Shown here in pieces: positions 32,465 through 44,319 of a stretch of 64,000 bases of DNA. Numbering within the stretch: the stretch's first letter is position 1; each line of letters opens with the position of its first letter. The notes beneath the pieces were generated by a model. That model ran no database searches. It saw only the letters and a program-made list of their open reading frames with translations, and had not been told where the DNA came from. The stretch spans positions 329,141-393,140 of the forward strand of contig CAJNDS010002147.1 of the NCBI GenBank assembly GCA_905221605.1, given 5' to 3'. Made by a program: the position numbers and the translations under genes. This DNA comes from Symbiodinium natans. Its lineage: Eukaryota; Sar; Dinophyceae; Suessiales; Symbiodiniaceae.

Positions 32465-33897
32465 CGCGGACTTCCGGGAGAAGTACATGCCGAAGTACCT
32501 GGCCTTCCGGAAGTTCTGTGAGGAGAAGCAGCTTTGGTCAGATTACCGGTTCAAGTCCCATGTCTTGCTGCCCTGGCTGCACGACCTGCTGGTGAAGAAC
32601 GAGCGCCTGCACAGGATCTCCAAGGAGGTCTTGGGCACCGACCATGCGGTGCCTCGGTCGCGGCAGCATGCATAGCGACACCGATAGCTTCACCCTAATC
32701 CTAAACCCAAACCCTAAACCTAAAACCCCAAACCCCAAAAACCCTAAAACCCCAAACCCCAAAACCCTAAGCCCCAGCCCTAAACCCCCACCCCAACCCC
32801 GCAGCAATGTTCTTGTGGGATCTTGGTGGAGCCTACGTGGAAGTTCAATGCGTGCTTGTAAGTAGGGGTATAAGTAAGGCAACGATTCTAGTCGCAGTAC
32901 GTTACGGCTTCCTTCAGGTTTAGGGTTCAGGGTTTAGGGTGCAGGGTTACCCTAAACCCTAAACCCTAAACCCTAAACCCTAAACCCTAAACCCTAAACC
33001 CTAAACCCTAAACCCTAAACCCTAAACTCTAAACCCAAGTACACCCCAACTCCCTAAACCGTGAGCCCGCAAGAGCGATTCATGCACAAGCCTTGCACAC
33101 GCACCTGGCTGGTTCTCATTGCCCGAAGCCCCCAACACCCGCAACCAGGTCATTTGGTCCACCGACTGGTGCGTCAAGCCGCAGACGTCGCCGCAGCACT
33201 TCACGTGGCACCAAGTCACTTGGCTGTCGGGGGTTCGGGGGAACCCCTAAACCCTAAACCCTAAACCCTAAACCCTAAACCCTAAACCCTAAACCCTAAA
33301 CCCTAAACCCTAAACTCTAAACCCATAACCCATAACCCTAAACCTTAAACCCTAACCCCCTGAAAGCCCGAATGCCGCTGACGGTAGCTGACGGTATCAG
33401 GGTAATCTAGGTTTTGGGTTGATGCCGATCATCTTGTTGAGGACGCTAATGTTAAGTGAAGTCTTGGGGCAGCACTCATTTGGGCCCAAGTAAACTACTC
33501 ACTTCCTAGTTAGTTATTCAGTTGTGTGAGCAACCTGTTTTACTCTGTAGTTGACTACTACGCGGTTGCACGATATACATATATATTTGTATATAGATAT
33601 CTGTAAAGAAATGGTTAAAGACAAGTATTGTTCCTGCCAAGACAAGCACCAAGGACTCCACGTACAGTAAGTTTGGCTTGGATGGCGTTACTGTGTGGCT
33701 GGCTTTTTCCCACGTGAAGCCCTCCAGTGGGCCCATCCTCTACCGGAGGTTTTCTCACAGGATGGGTCAGCTGAAGCATGTGGAAGACTCAGCGGATTCC
33801 GCGAATCTGCTGGCCTTTGGCCAGTACATACCTGAGGACGACCCGACTCCATTGATGCTGGGCCTCATGGGTTTTATCTACCAATTGCTTAAGAACC

Positions 33898-33928
<31 letters not shown>

Positions 33929-36417
33929 AAAAAGAAAAAAAATGAAGAACTTCCTTGTAAGGGCAAAATAGGGGTTATTGTTTTTAAATATTTTTGGGGG
34001 GCCCTTAAGCAAATAGTAGCTATGCTTCATAGATGATCTCTCCCCCGGCCTCCCTCTCAAGCCCTGAAGCCCGCAGGCACAAGAGATTCGAACGATCCAC
34101 AGCCACCGCCAAGGCCTTCCAAACCCTCAGCCCAAAAACATTCTTAAGCCCTAGGCCCTAGGCCCTAGGCCCTAGGCCCGAAGCCCTAAGCCCTAAGCCC
34201 GAAGCCCTAAGCCCGAAGCCCTAAGCCCTAAGCCCTAAGCCCTAAGCCCTAAACAGCCCCCAATCCTCCACCGGCCCAAGGACCTCCAGCCCTCTGAGCG
34301 CCGGGAGGAACTGGACCCACCTTCCCCTGGTGCCCGCGTGCGAGCTGAGACCAGGTCCCCGGCGTTTTCAGGGTTGAGGGTCGAGGGGTTTAGGGTTTAG
34401 GGTTTCGGGTTTTTGGGTTTAGGGGTTGGGGGTTTCGGGTTTAGGGTTTAGGGTTAGGGGGTTGAGGGGTTTAGGGTTTAGGGATAGGACTGAGAGTTTG
34501 GGGGTGATGGTCTGAGTTAAGAGTTGTGGCCATACAGCGAGCGAAGCCCTAAACCCTAAACCCTAAACCCCCTAAACCCCCTAAACCCCCTAAACCCCCT
34601 AAACCCCCTAAACCCCCTAAACCCCCTAAACCCCCTAAACCCCCCTAAACCCCCTAAACCCCCTAAACCCACTAAACCCCCTAAACCCCCTAAACCCTAA
34701 CCCTAACCACTAACCCCGAACCCCAAACCCCAAACCCCAAACCCAAAACCCCAAACCCTACCCTCTGAAGACGAAGCAAGGTGAGGCGACGGCACACAGC
34801 TTCCTGACCATACACAGCAGCAGCGAGCTTGCAGTGGCATGAGTTTTAGGGTCAGCTCCCCAGCCTGAACTCCAAACCCCCGAAACCCTGAACCCCCAAA
34901 CCCTCAGCCCTAAGCCCTCAACCCCAAACCCAAAACCCTAAACCCTCAACCCCGACCCCAAACCCTAAACCCCAAACCCTAAACCCTAAACCCTAAACCC
35001 CAAACCCTAAACCCTAAACCCCAAACCCTAAACCCTAAATCCCGAACCCTTGAAGCCCAGGTCAGGCGAACCAGGATCCCGAGCCGAGGGTGGCCCTGGC
35101 AGTGCGGCTCGTGGCCGGGCGCGCGGGCGCCGGGCGCCGAGACCGCGCCACGCTGCTCTGCGGCCAAGCGGAGAAGGTGGGGGTTGAGGGTTTAGGGGGG
35201 TTCAGGGTTTAGGGTTTAGGGTTTAGGGTTTAGGGTTTAGGGTGCAGGGCGCAGGGTGCAGGGTTTAGGAAGTTTAGGAATGGAAGTTTCATGGGCCCTG
35301 GATATGATCACCTGCCTTCTTGAAGGGGTTCTGAAGAAGGGGGGTTGCGAGGTTGGGAAGTTTGGGAAGTTTGAGAAGCTTAGGAAGTTTAGGAAGTTTT
35401 GGAATCTAGGAAGCTTAGGAAGCTTAGTTTTTCTCACCCACCTAAATTGGGTTGCAGAGGAAGGAAGTTTAGGAAGTTCAGGGCTTAGGGAAGTCTAGGA
35501 AGTCTGTGGGGGACTGCATTTTGGTTGGTTTTTTTCCTCCTAAGTTGGGTTCAAGAGGAGCAAGGCAGCGTTGCAACCCCTTCCCCCCCCCCCCCCTCCC
35601 AAAAACCTACATGGGGTTTCGGGTTTAATAACCCTCAACCCTCATTCTTAAAATCCGTGTAGAAGATCTAAAGGGGGTTAGTGTTTGTGGGGCAGGGTTC
35701 AGGGTCGTTAAGCCCCTTGTAGAACCGGTCTGCGCAAGGTCTGTTTCGAGCTGGAGCCACCGCCCAGGGAGGAGTTGGGTCCAAGGGAGTTCGCGGAGTG
35801 GCAAAAGTCCATGGACCGGGTGACTGGGCAAAGGATTGGGGGGCTCTTAGGGGCTCTTTAAAGGGCTCTTAAGGTTTCTGGGCTCTTGGAGTTCCGGGCT
35901 TCTTTGGGGTTCTTGGGGTTCCTAGGGATTTCTTGCGGTTCTTGGGGCTGAGCTTCTTAGTTCCGGGGGCTCGAGGGCTCTGAGGTCTCCTGCAGTTCTT
36001 GGGGTTTCTGGGGCTCTTTTGCCTCCAAGAGTTTTCAGGGTTCTTTAGGGTCCTGGGTTTTTTTCGAGTTAGCAATGGATTTTGGTTTTTGTTTGTGGCT
36101 TGGGGTCCAGGGTCTAGGGTCTGGGGTTTAGGGGTTTTGGGGTTCAGGTTTTAGATGGGTCCAAGGCTCTTTTCTTCCCATGGGGGCTTCGGCCTTTAAG
36201 GGGCGTATGGCTGAAGAAGTGCGGGCTCCCCCCCCCCCCGCCCCCCCCCAAGAGTAGTATGACTAAGCCCTAAACCCTATGCCCTGACCCCCCCGAAACC
36301 TGAGGTTCAGGGGGGTTTGGGGGATTTGGCGGGGTCTAGGGGGCTTGGGTTCTCCCTTGGTATGCCGAGGAGAAGGAGATGTACTTCGAGGGCCGCGACA
36401 AGGTTGCATACAAGTGA
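32465..36417 (+). CDS. Phytanoyl-CoA dioxygenase (PhyH) family protein, 8 exons, 5' end incomplete
   Basis: A 2-oxoglutarate/Fe(II)-dependent oxygenase of the PhyH family, cytosolic or peroxisomal by family. Exons: 32465-32648, 33149-33214, 33654-about 33839, about 34320-34354, 34781-34824, 35066-35176, 35739-35819 and 36370-36417 (TGA). Joined in phase they give the family signatures in order: LPWLHDLL, then VIWSTDWCVKP, then HFTWHQ joined to DSTY, whose H and D are the first two iron ligands, then DGVTVWLAFSHVKPSSGP, GQYI, CELRPGEATAHSFLTIHS with the distal His, RVALAVRLVAG, RRDRATLLCG and a short C-terminal tail VAYK. An intron falls exactly within the HxD motif. CACCAAG occurs at both borders of that intron. 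The exon around 34320 has an uncertain start. N-terminal exons are missing or lie upstream. Confidence 0.8.
33215..33653. repeat. Intron splitting the HxD iron-binding motif
   Basis: It starts GTCACT right after the codons for WHQ and ends CACCAAG before GAC TCC. The heptamer CACCAAG is present at both ends. It contains a CCCTAAA array (33243-33350) at its 5' side and unique AT-richer DNA at its 3' side, so the array polarity is opposite to that of most introns here. Confidence 0.7.
34564..34697 (+). repeat. CCCCCTAAA nonamer array
   Basis: About 14 units of CCCCCTAAA inside a PhyH intron, another locally homogenised variant of the telomere-like unit. CCCTAAG and CCCTAGG units form a separate block at 34145-34255 in the preceding intron. 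Confidence 0.9.
35260..36060 (+). repeat. GGAAGTTTA and TTCTTGGGG degenerate repeats
   Basis: 35265-35500 consists of imperfect AGGAAGTTT-type units. 35845-36055 consists of imperfect units near GGGTTCTTGGGGCTC. Both lie in PhyH introns around the exon at 35739. They are unrelated to the telomere-like heptamer. Confidence 0.7.
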
Positions 36418-36634
36418 TTCTGTCCAGGGCACACATAAGAAGGCCTCCAAACTCCCAGGCAGTAAACCCTAAGCCCTAAGCCCTAAACCCTAAAACCTAA
36501 ACCCTAAACCCTAAACCCTAAACCCTAAACCCTAAACCCTAAACCCTAAACCCTAAACCCTAACCCTAAACCCTAAACCCCAAACCCCAAACCCTAAACC
36601 CTAATCCCGAAACCCCAAACCCCAAACCTGGGTT

Positions 36635-36722
36635 TCTGAGAAGCCCATTCTGCCGCTGTCCGCTTGAGCAGCTCCGAGAAAAAGCCAGCCGTGCAGTGCA
36701 GCAGAGAAGGGACTACCTGGTC
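36635..36722 (+). CDS. Candidate exon of an unidentified downstream gene
   Basis: Shortly after the PhyH stop an open frame (AHSAAVRLSSSEKKPAVQCS) lies between CCCTAAA/CCCCAAA units upstream and TTTAGGG units from 36728. No family recognised. Confidence 0.3.
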
Positions 36723-39700
36723 AGTTGGTTTAGGGTTTAGGGTTTAGGGTTTAGGGTTTAGGGTCTCAGGGTCTTGGGGTTTAGGGTTTAGGGTTTAGGG
36801 TTTAGGGTTTAGGGTCTCAGGGTCTTGGGGTTTTAGGGTTTTAGGGTTTAGGGTTTAGGGTTTTAGGGTTTAGGGTTTAGGGTTTAGGGTTTAGGGTTTA
36901 GGGTTTAGGGTTTAGGGCTTAGGGGGTTGATACTTCGGGGTAGGAGCCTAAACCGGAGACATGAAAAGCCCTAGAAGGCTTTGACACCAAATCTTAAGCC
37001 TGAAGCCCTACTTTTGGGGGCCCTTTGAGCGAGTGAGGGTTTTGCGGGGGTCATTATACTATACCTACCAAGGGAACAGAAGGGAATACCATTCGTAAGT
37101 ATTCCGACCCCTATAAACCCGAGCCCAACCCGAGTTAGCAGCACTAAACCCTAAACCCTAAACCCTAAACCCTAAACCCTAAACCCTAAACCCTAAACCC
37201 TAAACCCTAAACCCTAAACCCTAAACCCTAAACCCTAAACCCTAAACCCTAAACCCCTAAACCCTAAAAACCTAAACCCTAAACCCTAAACCCTAAACCC
37301 TAAACCCTAAACCCTAAACCCTAAACCCTAAACCCTAAACCCTAAACCCTAAACCCTAAACCCTAAACCCTAAACCCATGATCCACCAGCGCTGCTCTGG
37401 CCGTAGAGCCGTCGATGAAGATGCTGTACAGTAAACTCCAGAAAGTTGGAACATGGTTTAAGGATGGTTAGAGCTGGGATTCCCTTTGGTATACCTGTTT
37501 AGGGTATGGGGAGGAAGGATGTTCTAACTTTTTGGAGTTTGCTTTAAGGTGTGTGAGGGATTTAGGCTTTTGGTGATTTCGTGGGCTTGGGGATTTTGGC
37601 ACCCCAAATAGGGAAATTAGTGAGTTCGGGGTTCATGAAGTTTTGTTCAAAGCCAAAAGTTGACCTGAGATACCCTACATAACAAGCCACAGGATACCCG
37701 AAGAAGCATTCAGAATGCCAACAAAAAACCTGGAAACGGAAAGCCTTGGATTGTTGAAGGCGTTCTGGAGTGCAGCACAAAGTCCTGAACCTTTACCGTA
37801 CGGTACCTGGAGGTTCATGGGCACATTAGGGTTTCTAAGTGCCCTTGCGAGCTACCAGTTACAACTAGCTAGAGCTGTTCTTTGTGGTACTTTACTGTAA
37901 CTTTAGATCCTTACCCTTTTTGGGTTCATTGGCCTTCTGAATGAGGCGGCAAAAAGTTTAATTTTTAGCTACCCTCCTGAGTGCAGCCAAGCGTTGTTCG
38001 CCTACCTCCAAGCACTGGACTCCCTTGTCCGAGGCTTCATCGACCTCCTACGCTTAATTCAACTCGGAAACCCTGACCCTTACATCGCAAAGTCCAGAAT
38101 TCCAAACACAAACGAAGAAACGCGAAGTTCTCAACCCCTTAAAGCCTTAAAGTCTCCGAACTTGGGACCACTGGGGCCTCTTTACCCACAGTTTTTTATG
38201 GGTCGCGGGATACCTACTAATTACAGGGCTTCTACTTATTAAAAATGATTAAGCTGCAGGTAAATGGAGTTCGCAGGAAGCCCTGAAGCCCTGAAGCGCC
38301 TTTGCCGCGCCAGGCCGGCCCCTCGCCGTCAGTCTGGCGATTTCAGCATCCTCGGGTCAGGATTGAGCCCTAGGCCAAGCCGCATTAGGCCCACTTGATG
38401 CCAAGAGGGCACCCAAGAGAGAAAAAAAAAAACAAGCCGTAGCCAAGAGCCCTAATCCTAAGCCCTGGTTTGGGTTCAACAAGTTCATCCCTAACAAATA
38501 AAAGCCTACAAGCCCGATACAACTGCTTAACACCCTAGTCCCGACGATTATAATCCTAAAGCTGCCTCAGACGCCGCGATGAAGCAACACATTTTGCCGT
38601 CGGAGCAGAGCACTTGTGGGCACAGCCTTTAAAGAAAAGGGGTTTGGGGTTTGGGGTTTAGGGTTTAGGGTTTAGGGTTTAGGGTTTAGGGTTTAGGGTT
38701 TAGGGTTTAGGGTTTAGGGTTTAGGGTTTAGGGTTTAGGGTTTTTGGTTTAGGATTTTGGGTTTAGGATTTTGGGTTGAGAGGGGGGAGGTGAGGGTGTA
38801 AGGCAAGAAAGTAAAAAATGGATCAAGGTCCAGGTGTCCAGGGACTTCTTGTTGAACATCAGAGGAAGATCAAGTAGCAATAGATGGTGGGTTTTAGGAC
38901 CAGGTGTTTAGGGCTTGGGGAGTGTAGTTTCGGGTTTTGGGGGGGTTTGTTGTGTTGGTTTATTCGGTTAAGGGTTAAGGGTTAAGGGTTTAGGGTTTAG
39001 GGTTTATCTGTTCAAACCTGAACAGGGTGTAGGGTTTACATGAGACCCGAAAGCCCTGACAAGCCGATAGGTTAAGGTTGTCTAAGGTGGGGCTGCCCCC
39101 CAAGACACCAAACCCTGCACGCTAAACCCTACACCCTACACCCTACACCCTAAACCCTAAACCCTAAACCCTAAACCCTAAACCCTAAACCCTAAACCCC
39201 AAACCCTAAACCCTAAACCCTAAACCTAAACCCTAAACCCTAAACCCTAAACCCTAAACCCGGTATATCACTTCTCATAGCTCGCTCCGCACCGGCACCT
39301 CCATATCTTGAGGCCCCTGCGGATCTGTGCAAGAGAAAACTTCAGGGTTTACGTGAAGGTTCTAGGGTTTAGGGTTTAAGGTTTAGGGTTTAGGGTTTGG
39401 GGTTTAGGGTTTAGGGTTTAGGGTTTAGGGTTTAGCGTTAGTTAGGGCTACTGAAGAAGTAGGGTTATAAGTGGGGGTATTGTGGTTACAAATAAGGTTC
39501 TACTTAGGGTACTTGGAGCCCCATGTATAAGGACCCATTAACCTCCAAGCAGGGTTTTGGGGTTCACTGTAGGGTTGATACGGGTTAGAGAGCTTGTAGG
39601 ACTTGTAACGAAGGATAGGATAGCTGGGGTGGGAGCCGGTATATATATAGTCAGATCGAAATCGATAGCTGCGCCTGTCTGCGTAGACATCCGCACTCGG

Positions 39701-40290
39701 CCTCGCGCACCCAGTGCTGCAACTCCTCTTTCTGGGAAGGCCGCTCAGCGGCGAGAAAAAGCAACTGCTGTCCGAGAGTGACGTGTCTGTAGGAATGTGT
39801 AGTTTTATGAATGCCATAAATGGTGTCATAACCGTAGTTCCTGCTTATAACCCTACTTTTCAGTACCCGTGAACCTCCAAACCCCAAACCCCAAACGACA
39901 AACCCCAAACCCCAAACCCCAACCCCCAAACCCCAAACCCTAAACCCTGAAGGTTTGATAAGATCAACCCGAAACCCAAAACCTTAAACCTGAAACCCTA
40001 AACCCTGCGGGGTCAGGATAATAGGACCAAGGTTTGAACATCTTTCTTTAGCATGTACATACATGTATTCACGTAAACAAACATACAAACAAACACATAA
40101 ACAAATGACTAAGACATATTCATATATATATATATATCTATATATATATATATTACCCATACTTAATATACATAGATAGATAGATGGATAGATAGATAGA
40201 TATAGATCGATATATGTGTAACATGTATATATCTATAGTCTATGTATGCAGACACATATACATATGTATATTATATACCCCTTGAGCATA
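36723..40290. other. Array-rich spacer without a recognised gene
   Basis: TTTAGGG array (36728-36918), CCCTAAA array (37145-37378), the MITE-like element at 37433-37540, unique DNA (37540-38640), TTTAGGG array (38640-38745), CCCTAAA array (39125-39262), TTTAGGG block (39360-39436), MITE family 1 ends (39520-39552, 39845-39880), and TA/GATA-rich microsatellites (40090-40260). Open frames at 37562-38242 and 39500-39929 show no family features. Confidence 0.6.
37433..37540. mobile_element. MITE-like element, family 3 (108 bp)
   Basis: Terminal inverted repeats of about 22 bp with two mismatches: AAACTCCAGAAAGTTGGAAC at 37433 and the complement of AAACTCCAAAAAGTTAGAAC ending at 37540. The interior is non-coding. 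No clear target-site duplication. Confidence 0.55.
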
Positions 40291-42779
40291 CAGCCAAAGC
40301 TCGTCGTTGGCCAACGTTCCGGTAGCTTCCCGGGCGAGGGATGGGACGGCTGCGAGTATTCGGGAATCCAAAGGTTTACTGTTGCGGGGATGGCGGCCCA
40401 CGCCCGCAGCAGTCTGGCAGCAAACGTAGCTTCGTCGCGTTGCGCAGCTAGCACAACAGCTTCCAGTGTCTGTCCAGCGCTTGACAAGCTCCCCGCGTGC
40501 TTCGTCGGTATCGTTGCGGCCCGCGCTACGTGTGTCCCGAACCGTCGGGCACAGTTTGCGAAAGCGCTTCGTGCAGCAACTGCGTGACATTACCGGCCTC
40601 GAACGCAGCTCACGGCTTTAATGAACAAATTCATCCGGCCTCGTTGCCAAAAAATTAGGGTACCCAGAGGCGTACAATTCAGCATCATCATTTCCTTGCG
40701 CTCTCGGACCAACGCGTCCCGCACGCGACATGCCTCCCGCACCGCCCAAGTGTGCTCTCGAACAACCGCGGAACGCAGGATAAACAAACTGGAGGCTGGC
40801 GACCGGTGTGCGCATTACAAAGCTTCGTTGTGAGGTTGAGGGTGGGCTCACGGAGTTTTACGGAGTTGGCCACTGGAGCACGTGAGAGGCAAAATGCGGT
40901 TTCTGAACCCGGCCACATGCACGGAAGTGGCATCCGTGGACACAGCAGGACTCCTTGTGGAATCGGCGGGAAACGGCTGCGGATACAACTGCTCGGATCA
41001 ACGAAAAAGCCGGTCGAATGCAGTAGGTTGTCCGCAAACACCACGGAGAGTGTCAGGCGATGAGACCCTAAACCCTATAAACCCTAGACCCTAAACCCTA
41101 AACCGGGAACCGTGAAACTGCGCGGAAACAGCGATTGGACTGCCGAAACTGCTTGGCATCGAGTCGGGGAGGCGTTTTTGCCACGGTGGACTTCTAAGAT
41201 GGCGAACCGAGGTTGCAGGTGGGGATCGATAGACATGCGCGTTGGGCTATGCTTTGCACGCACGTGCACGTGGCTCAAGTTTCTGCGACGCGCGGCGTGC
41301 GCAAGACCATTCCCAAGGGTGCGGTCGTACCATGGCCTGTCGCGCGTTGCTCGCGTACCCACTACACGTCAGGGAGTGGACATTGGCTCGCTCTGTCCGT
41401 TTCAAGACGGCGCGTGAGTCGGCAGCCACCATGCCCAATGCCCTCGCTGGTGCCGCAGCATCCTTGTAGGGTTCTCGCCCCTACATGATCCAGGTCCACC
41501 CAACGTCTTGAGGGACACGCGGTACACCCGCCCCGGTTGTGAGGATGGGGGGGGGCGCCCACGATGCCAACTCATGATCATGTACATAAGGGTTTCGCTT
41601 TTGTTCTGATCGTTGGTCATGGTCGTTCGATCATGCGCAAGTGGCCATGGTTGCGGGTGCCTGCGGGCCACGCGAGCCATCGCAGAGTGCGAAACTTACG
41701 TGCCGAAGCTCGAGGCCAACGACAACCGGATGTGACGCCAAGGCGCGATCAGTGAGTGACCTCAACCTTCCAACTTCCAACAGCAACTGTTGTCAAGGCA
41801 GTACAACTCTGCAGAAACAAAAAGCTTTGCGGCAACTCGTGGTCTTGTGATTCAACTGCTGCGTTTTCCGCGCGCGCGCGCGCGCGCACGCGGGTCTCAT
41901 TCTGTGCGCACAGACATCGCATCGCGTATTCTATTGTTCTTCAAAATGCTGCCTCGCGCTGACGTTACGCCACGTACGTGCATTCAAACTGCTTGGCGTT
42001 GAGCCGGGAGAGCCGGTATGCCGTCGACATTTAATAGCAAGACCGCGGTTGCAAGAGCAAAACCTAGAAACACTAGGAACCAAAACCTGCTGCGCGCGCA
42101 CATGCAGATATTTTCTGATACACGAACATTTCGCCGGCGAGACAACTTCGGCTGTCCCTCGTGGGCTTGTGACTCATGTGGCTATTTTTTCTGCGAGCAC
42201 ATGTGGATCTCATTCCATTCGCAGAAACATCGTGTATTAATATTCATATCAAGATGCTGCTGCATTCGCACTGATGTTAAGCCATGCACGTGCGTTCAAC
42301 CTGGCGTTGAAACGGGACAGCTGGTATGCCGTCGAAGGTTCATAGCCAGACAGAGGTTGCACAAGCACGGGAACATGTTGGTGCGCGCATACTGCCTGCT
42401 GCTGTGTGCCTTCTTCGTCGGTGGTCCCACTGGACGGCGAGGATGTCTGGCGTTTTGGAATGGCTTCGCGGAAAGCGAAGGGACGTTTACGCGCCGCCAC
42501 TGGTGTAACCTGTTGTGCCTCGGCAATAACAAATGGCATTCGAAGAAAGACTTGTCTTCGGAGGAAGGGACATAGCGCATTGCCAGGCAGTAGGATTTCC
42601 GTATGTGCGCGTGACGCGCGAGGCACGCACCAACCTGTGTGTGCAAGCATTTATAAGATCCGGGTGTGCTTGCCGACAAAGATATTCGTCTGTGCGCAGC
42701 ACACGGCGCGGAGACACTATAGTGCTTTCGGAAGCAGAGGGCACCGAGGAAGGTACATAGCGGCAGGCAGTATGCGCAC
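40291..42779. other. Repeat-poor, CG-rich block with divergent internal duplications
   Basis: Almost free of telomere-like units except a short block at 41067-41102. Several motifs recur after about 300 bp, for example GGTATGCCGTCGA at 42015 and 42324. A second pair, GGACATAGCG (42568) and GGTACATAGCGG (42752), recurs after about 185 bp. A (CG)n-like tract lies at 41868-41888. Frames on both strands are long because of GC content. None shows a family signature, so I call no gene. The minus-strand frame at 40240-40590 is the most protein-like. Confidence 0.5.
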
Positions 42780-44319
42780 ACTAACATGTCAAGGTGTACC
42801 CGCCTGCTCAGCAGGAGACCACGATGCCGCTGCGACTGCGACGCAGGCAGGGCTCCCCCATGCGGCAGGGCTTGCGTTAGATGCGGTGGACTTGGCCGAA
42901 GAGCTCCGAAGCCCGGTGCCGACGCTGCAGGACGTGCCACCATTCATGAGAGCCATGAAAGCCGGTCTTGCGAACCCACGCCGACCCGCGAGGCTGCCAT
43001 CATGGATGGCGCTCGCCGACCAGCAGCGATTGACAGGGGCCCGGGTGACGGGCCACATGGCTGCCAGCACAGTGCGTCGCGAACTCGCAACTTGCACACA
43101 CGGGTGCCTGGTTAACAGCCATTCCAGCGGAGGCTGCCACCACACTGCCCCCACAAGCAATGCAGCTTGCTGTGCGCCGCCGTGTGCGCTTTCCGCTTCG
43201 GCCCATCTCCCGGATGCGGCGAGCTCGTCAACACGTTCGGCGATATTCGGCGATCATGCCCTGGCCTGCCCTCGCACGGGGGTTGTTGACTCGGCAAGTT
43301 GGCAAGTAAAGGTCGTCGAACGGGCTGTGAGGGTCGCGCGCGAAGCTGTTGGAGCAGATGGTCAGGTAGGCAGCAATAATCGCTCTCCAGACGCCGCCTC
43401 GACTTGGCGACCTACGGAGCAGTCGCCCTGCACCCGCACAGGCCAGCCCCAACCCTGCGCCGCCGCGCACGACAGCGCCATGCTGCGGGTGGCCGAGCGG
43501 CGCATGCTCAGCCGCAGCAACTCCTCGTACTCGGCTCCGTCAGCCGACATTCGACCAAACCACCCGCCCGTACCAATTCGCGCTGCAGGCGAAAGCCGGG
43601 ACGGACGCCCTGGCTGCACATTCATGCGGCTCTCGCGACCGCGCAAGACTGTATGTCTCGGGGAAGCTGCGCAAGGTGGCCCCGGAGTTGCTTCCCTTCG
43701 TAAAGTTGTTGTCTGGCCAGCCGGCCACGTTTTGTTGGTGGGACGCGGGAGGGTGCTGCCGCGACATCCGGCAAGCCGAAGGCTGCGAGCAAGGCGATGC
43801 ATTAGCCCCGGCGCTGTTCGCGCTGGGACAACACGATGCAACACGATGCTCTCGCCCGCGCGGACGAGGCTGTTCGCCATCACGATAACCTCATCGCCTT
43901 TTTTGGCTGACTTGCACGACGTGACCTCCTCAGACCGTGCCCGCACGTCGCTCGACACGACCGTTGAGGAGGCAGCGACGCACTCCGGCACCAAACGTGA
44001 CCCACAATCACACCAAAACAAAAAGAAAAACCGGAGCACACTGGCCAGACCAAACGGGTTCCTGAGCATCTGCACACGGCACTGGCCACACCAAACGGAT
44101 TCCAGGGCATGTGCATACAGCACTGCCACAGCAAACGGATTCCAAAGCATCTGTACACTGGGCTGGCCACACCAAACGGATTCCAGAACATCTGTATACT
44201 GCACTGGCCACACCAAATGCTTTTCCAGAGCATTTGTATATTGTACTGGCCACACGAAACTGTATACGGCGCTCGGAGCATTTGTATATTGCACTGGCCA
44301 CACCAAACGGATTCCATAG
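42406..44319 (+). pseudogene. Chance-open frame spanning LINE copy A
   Basis: A 637-codon open stretch covers parts of the decayed LINE. Only segments of it are in the LINE's coding frame (about 42790-42960 and 43890-44010); the part between is in a shifted frame and the end runs into the 41-bp minisatellite. It is best read as a relic kept open by high GC content, not as an intact gene. Confidence 0.65.

Noticed and set aside
40240-40590. Minus-strand protein gene
   Set aside because: The frame looks protein-like, but an equally long plus-strand frame overlaps it and there is no family motif or splice context to choose between them.
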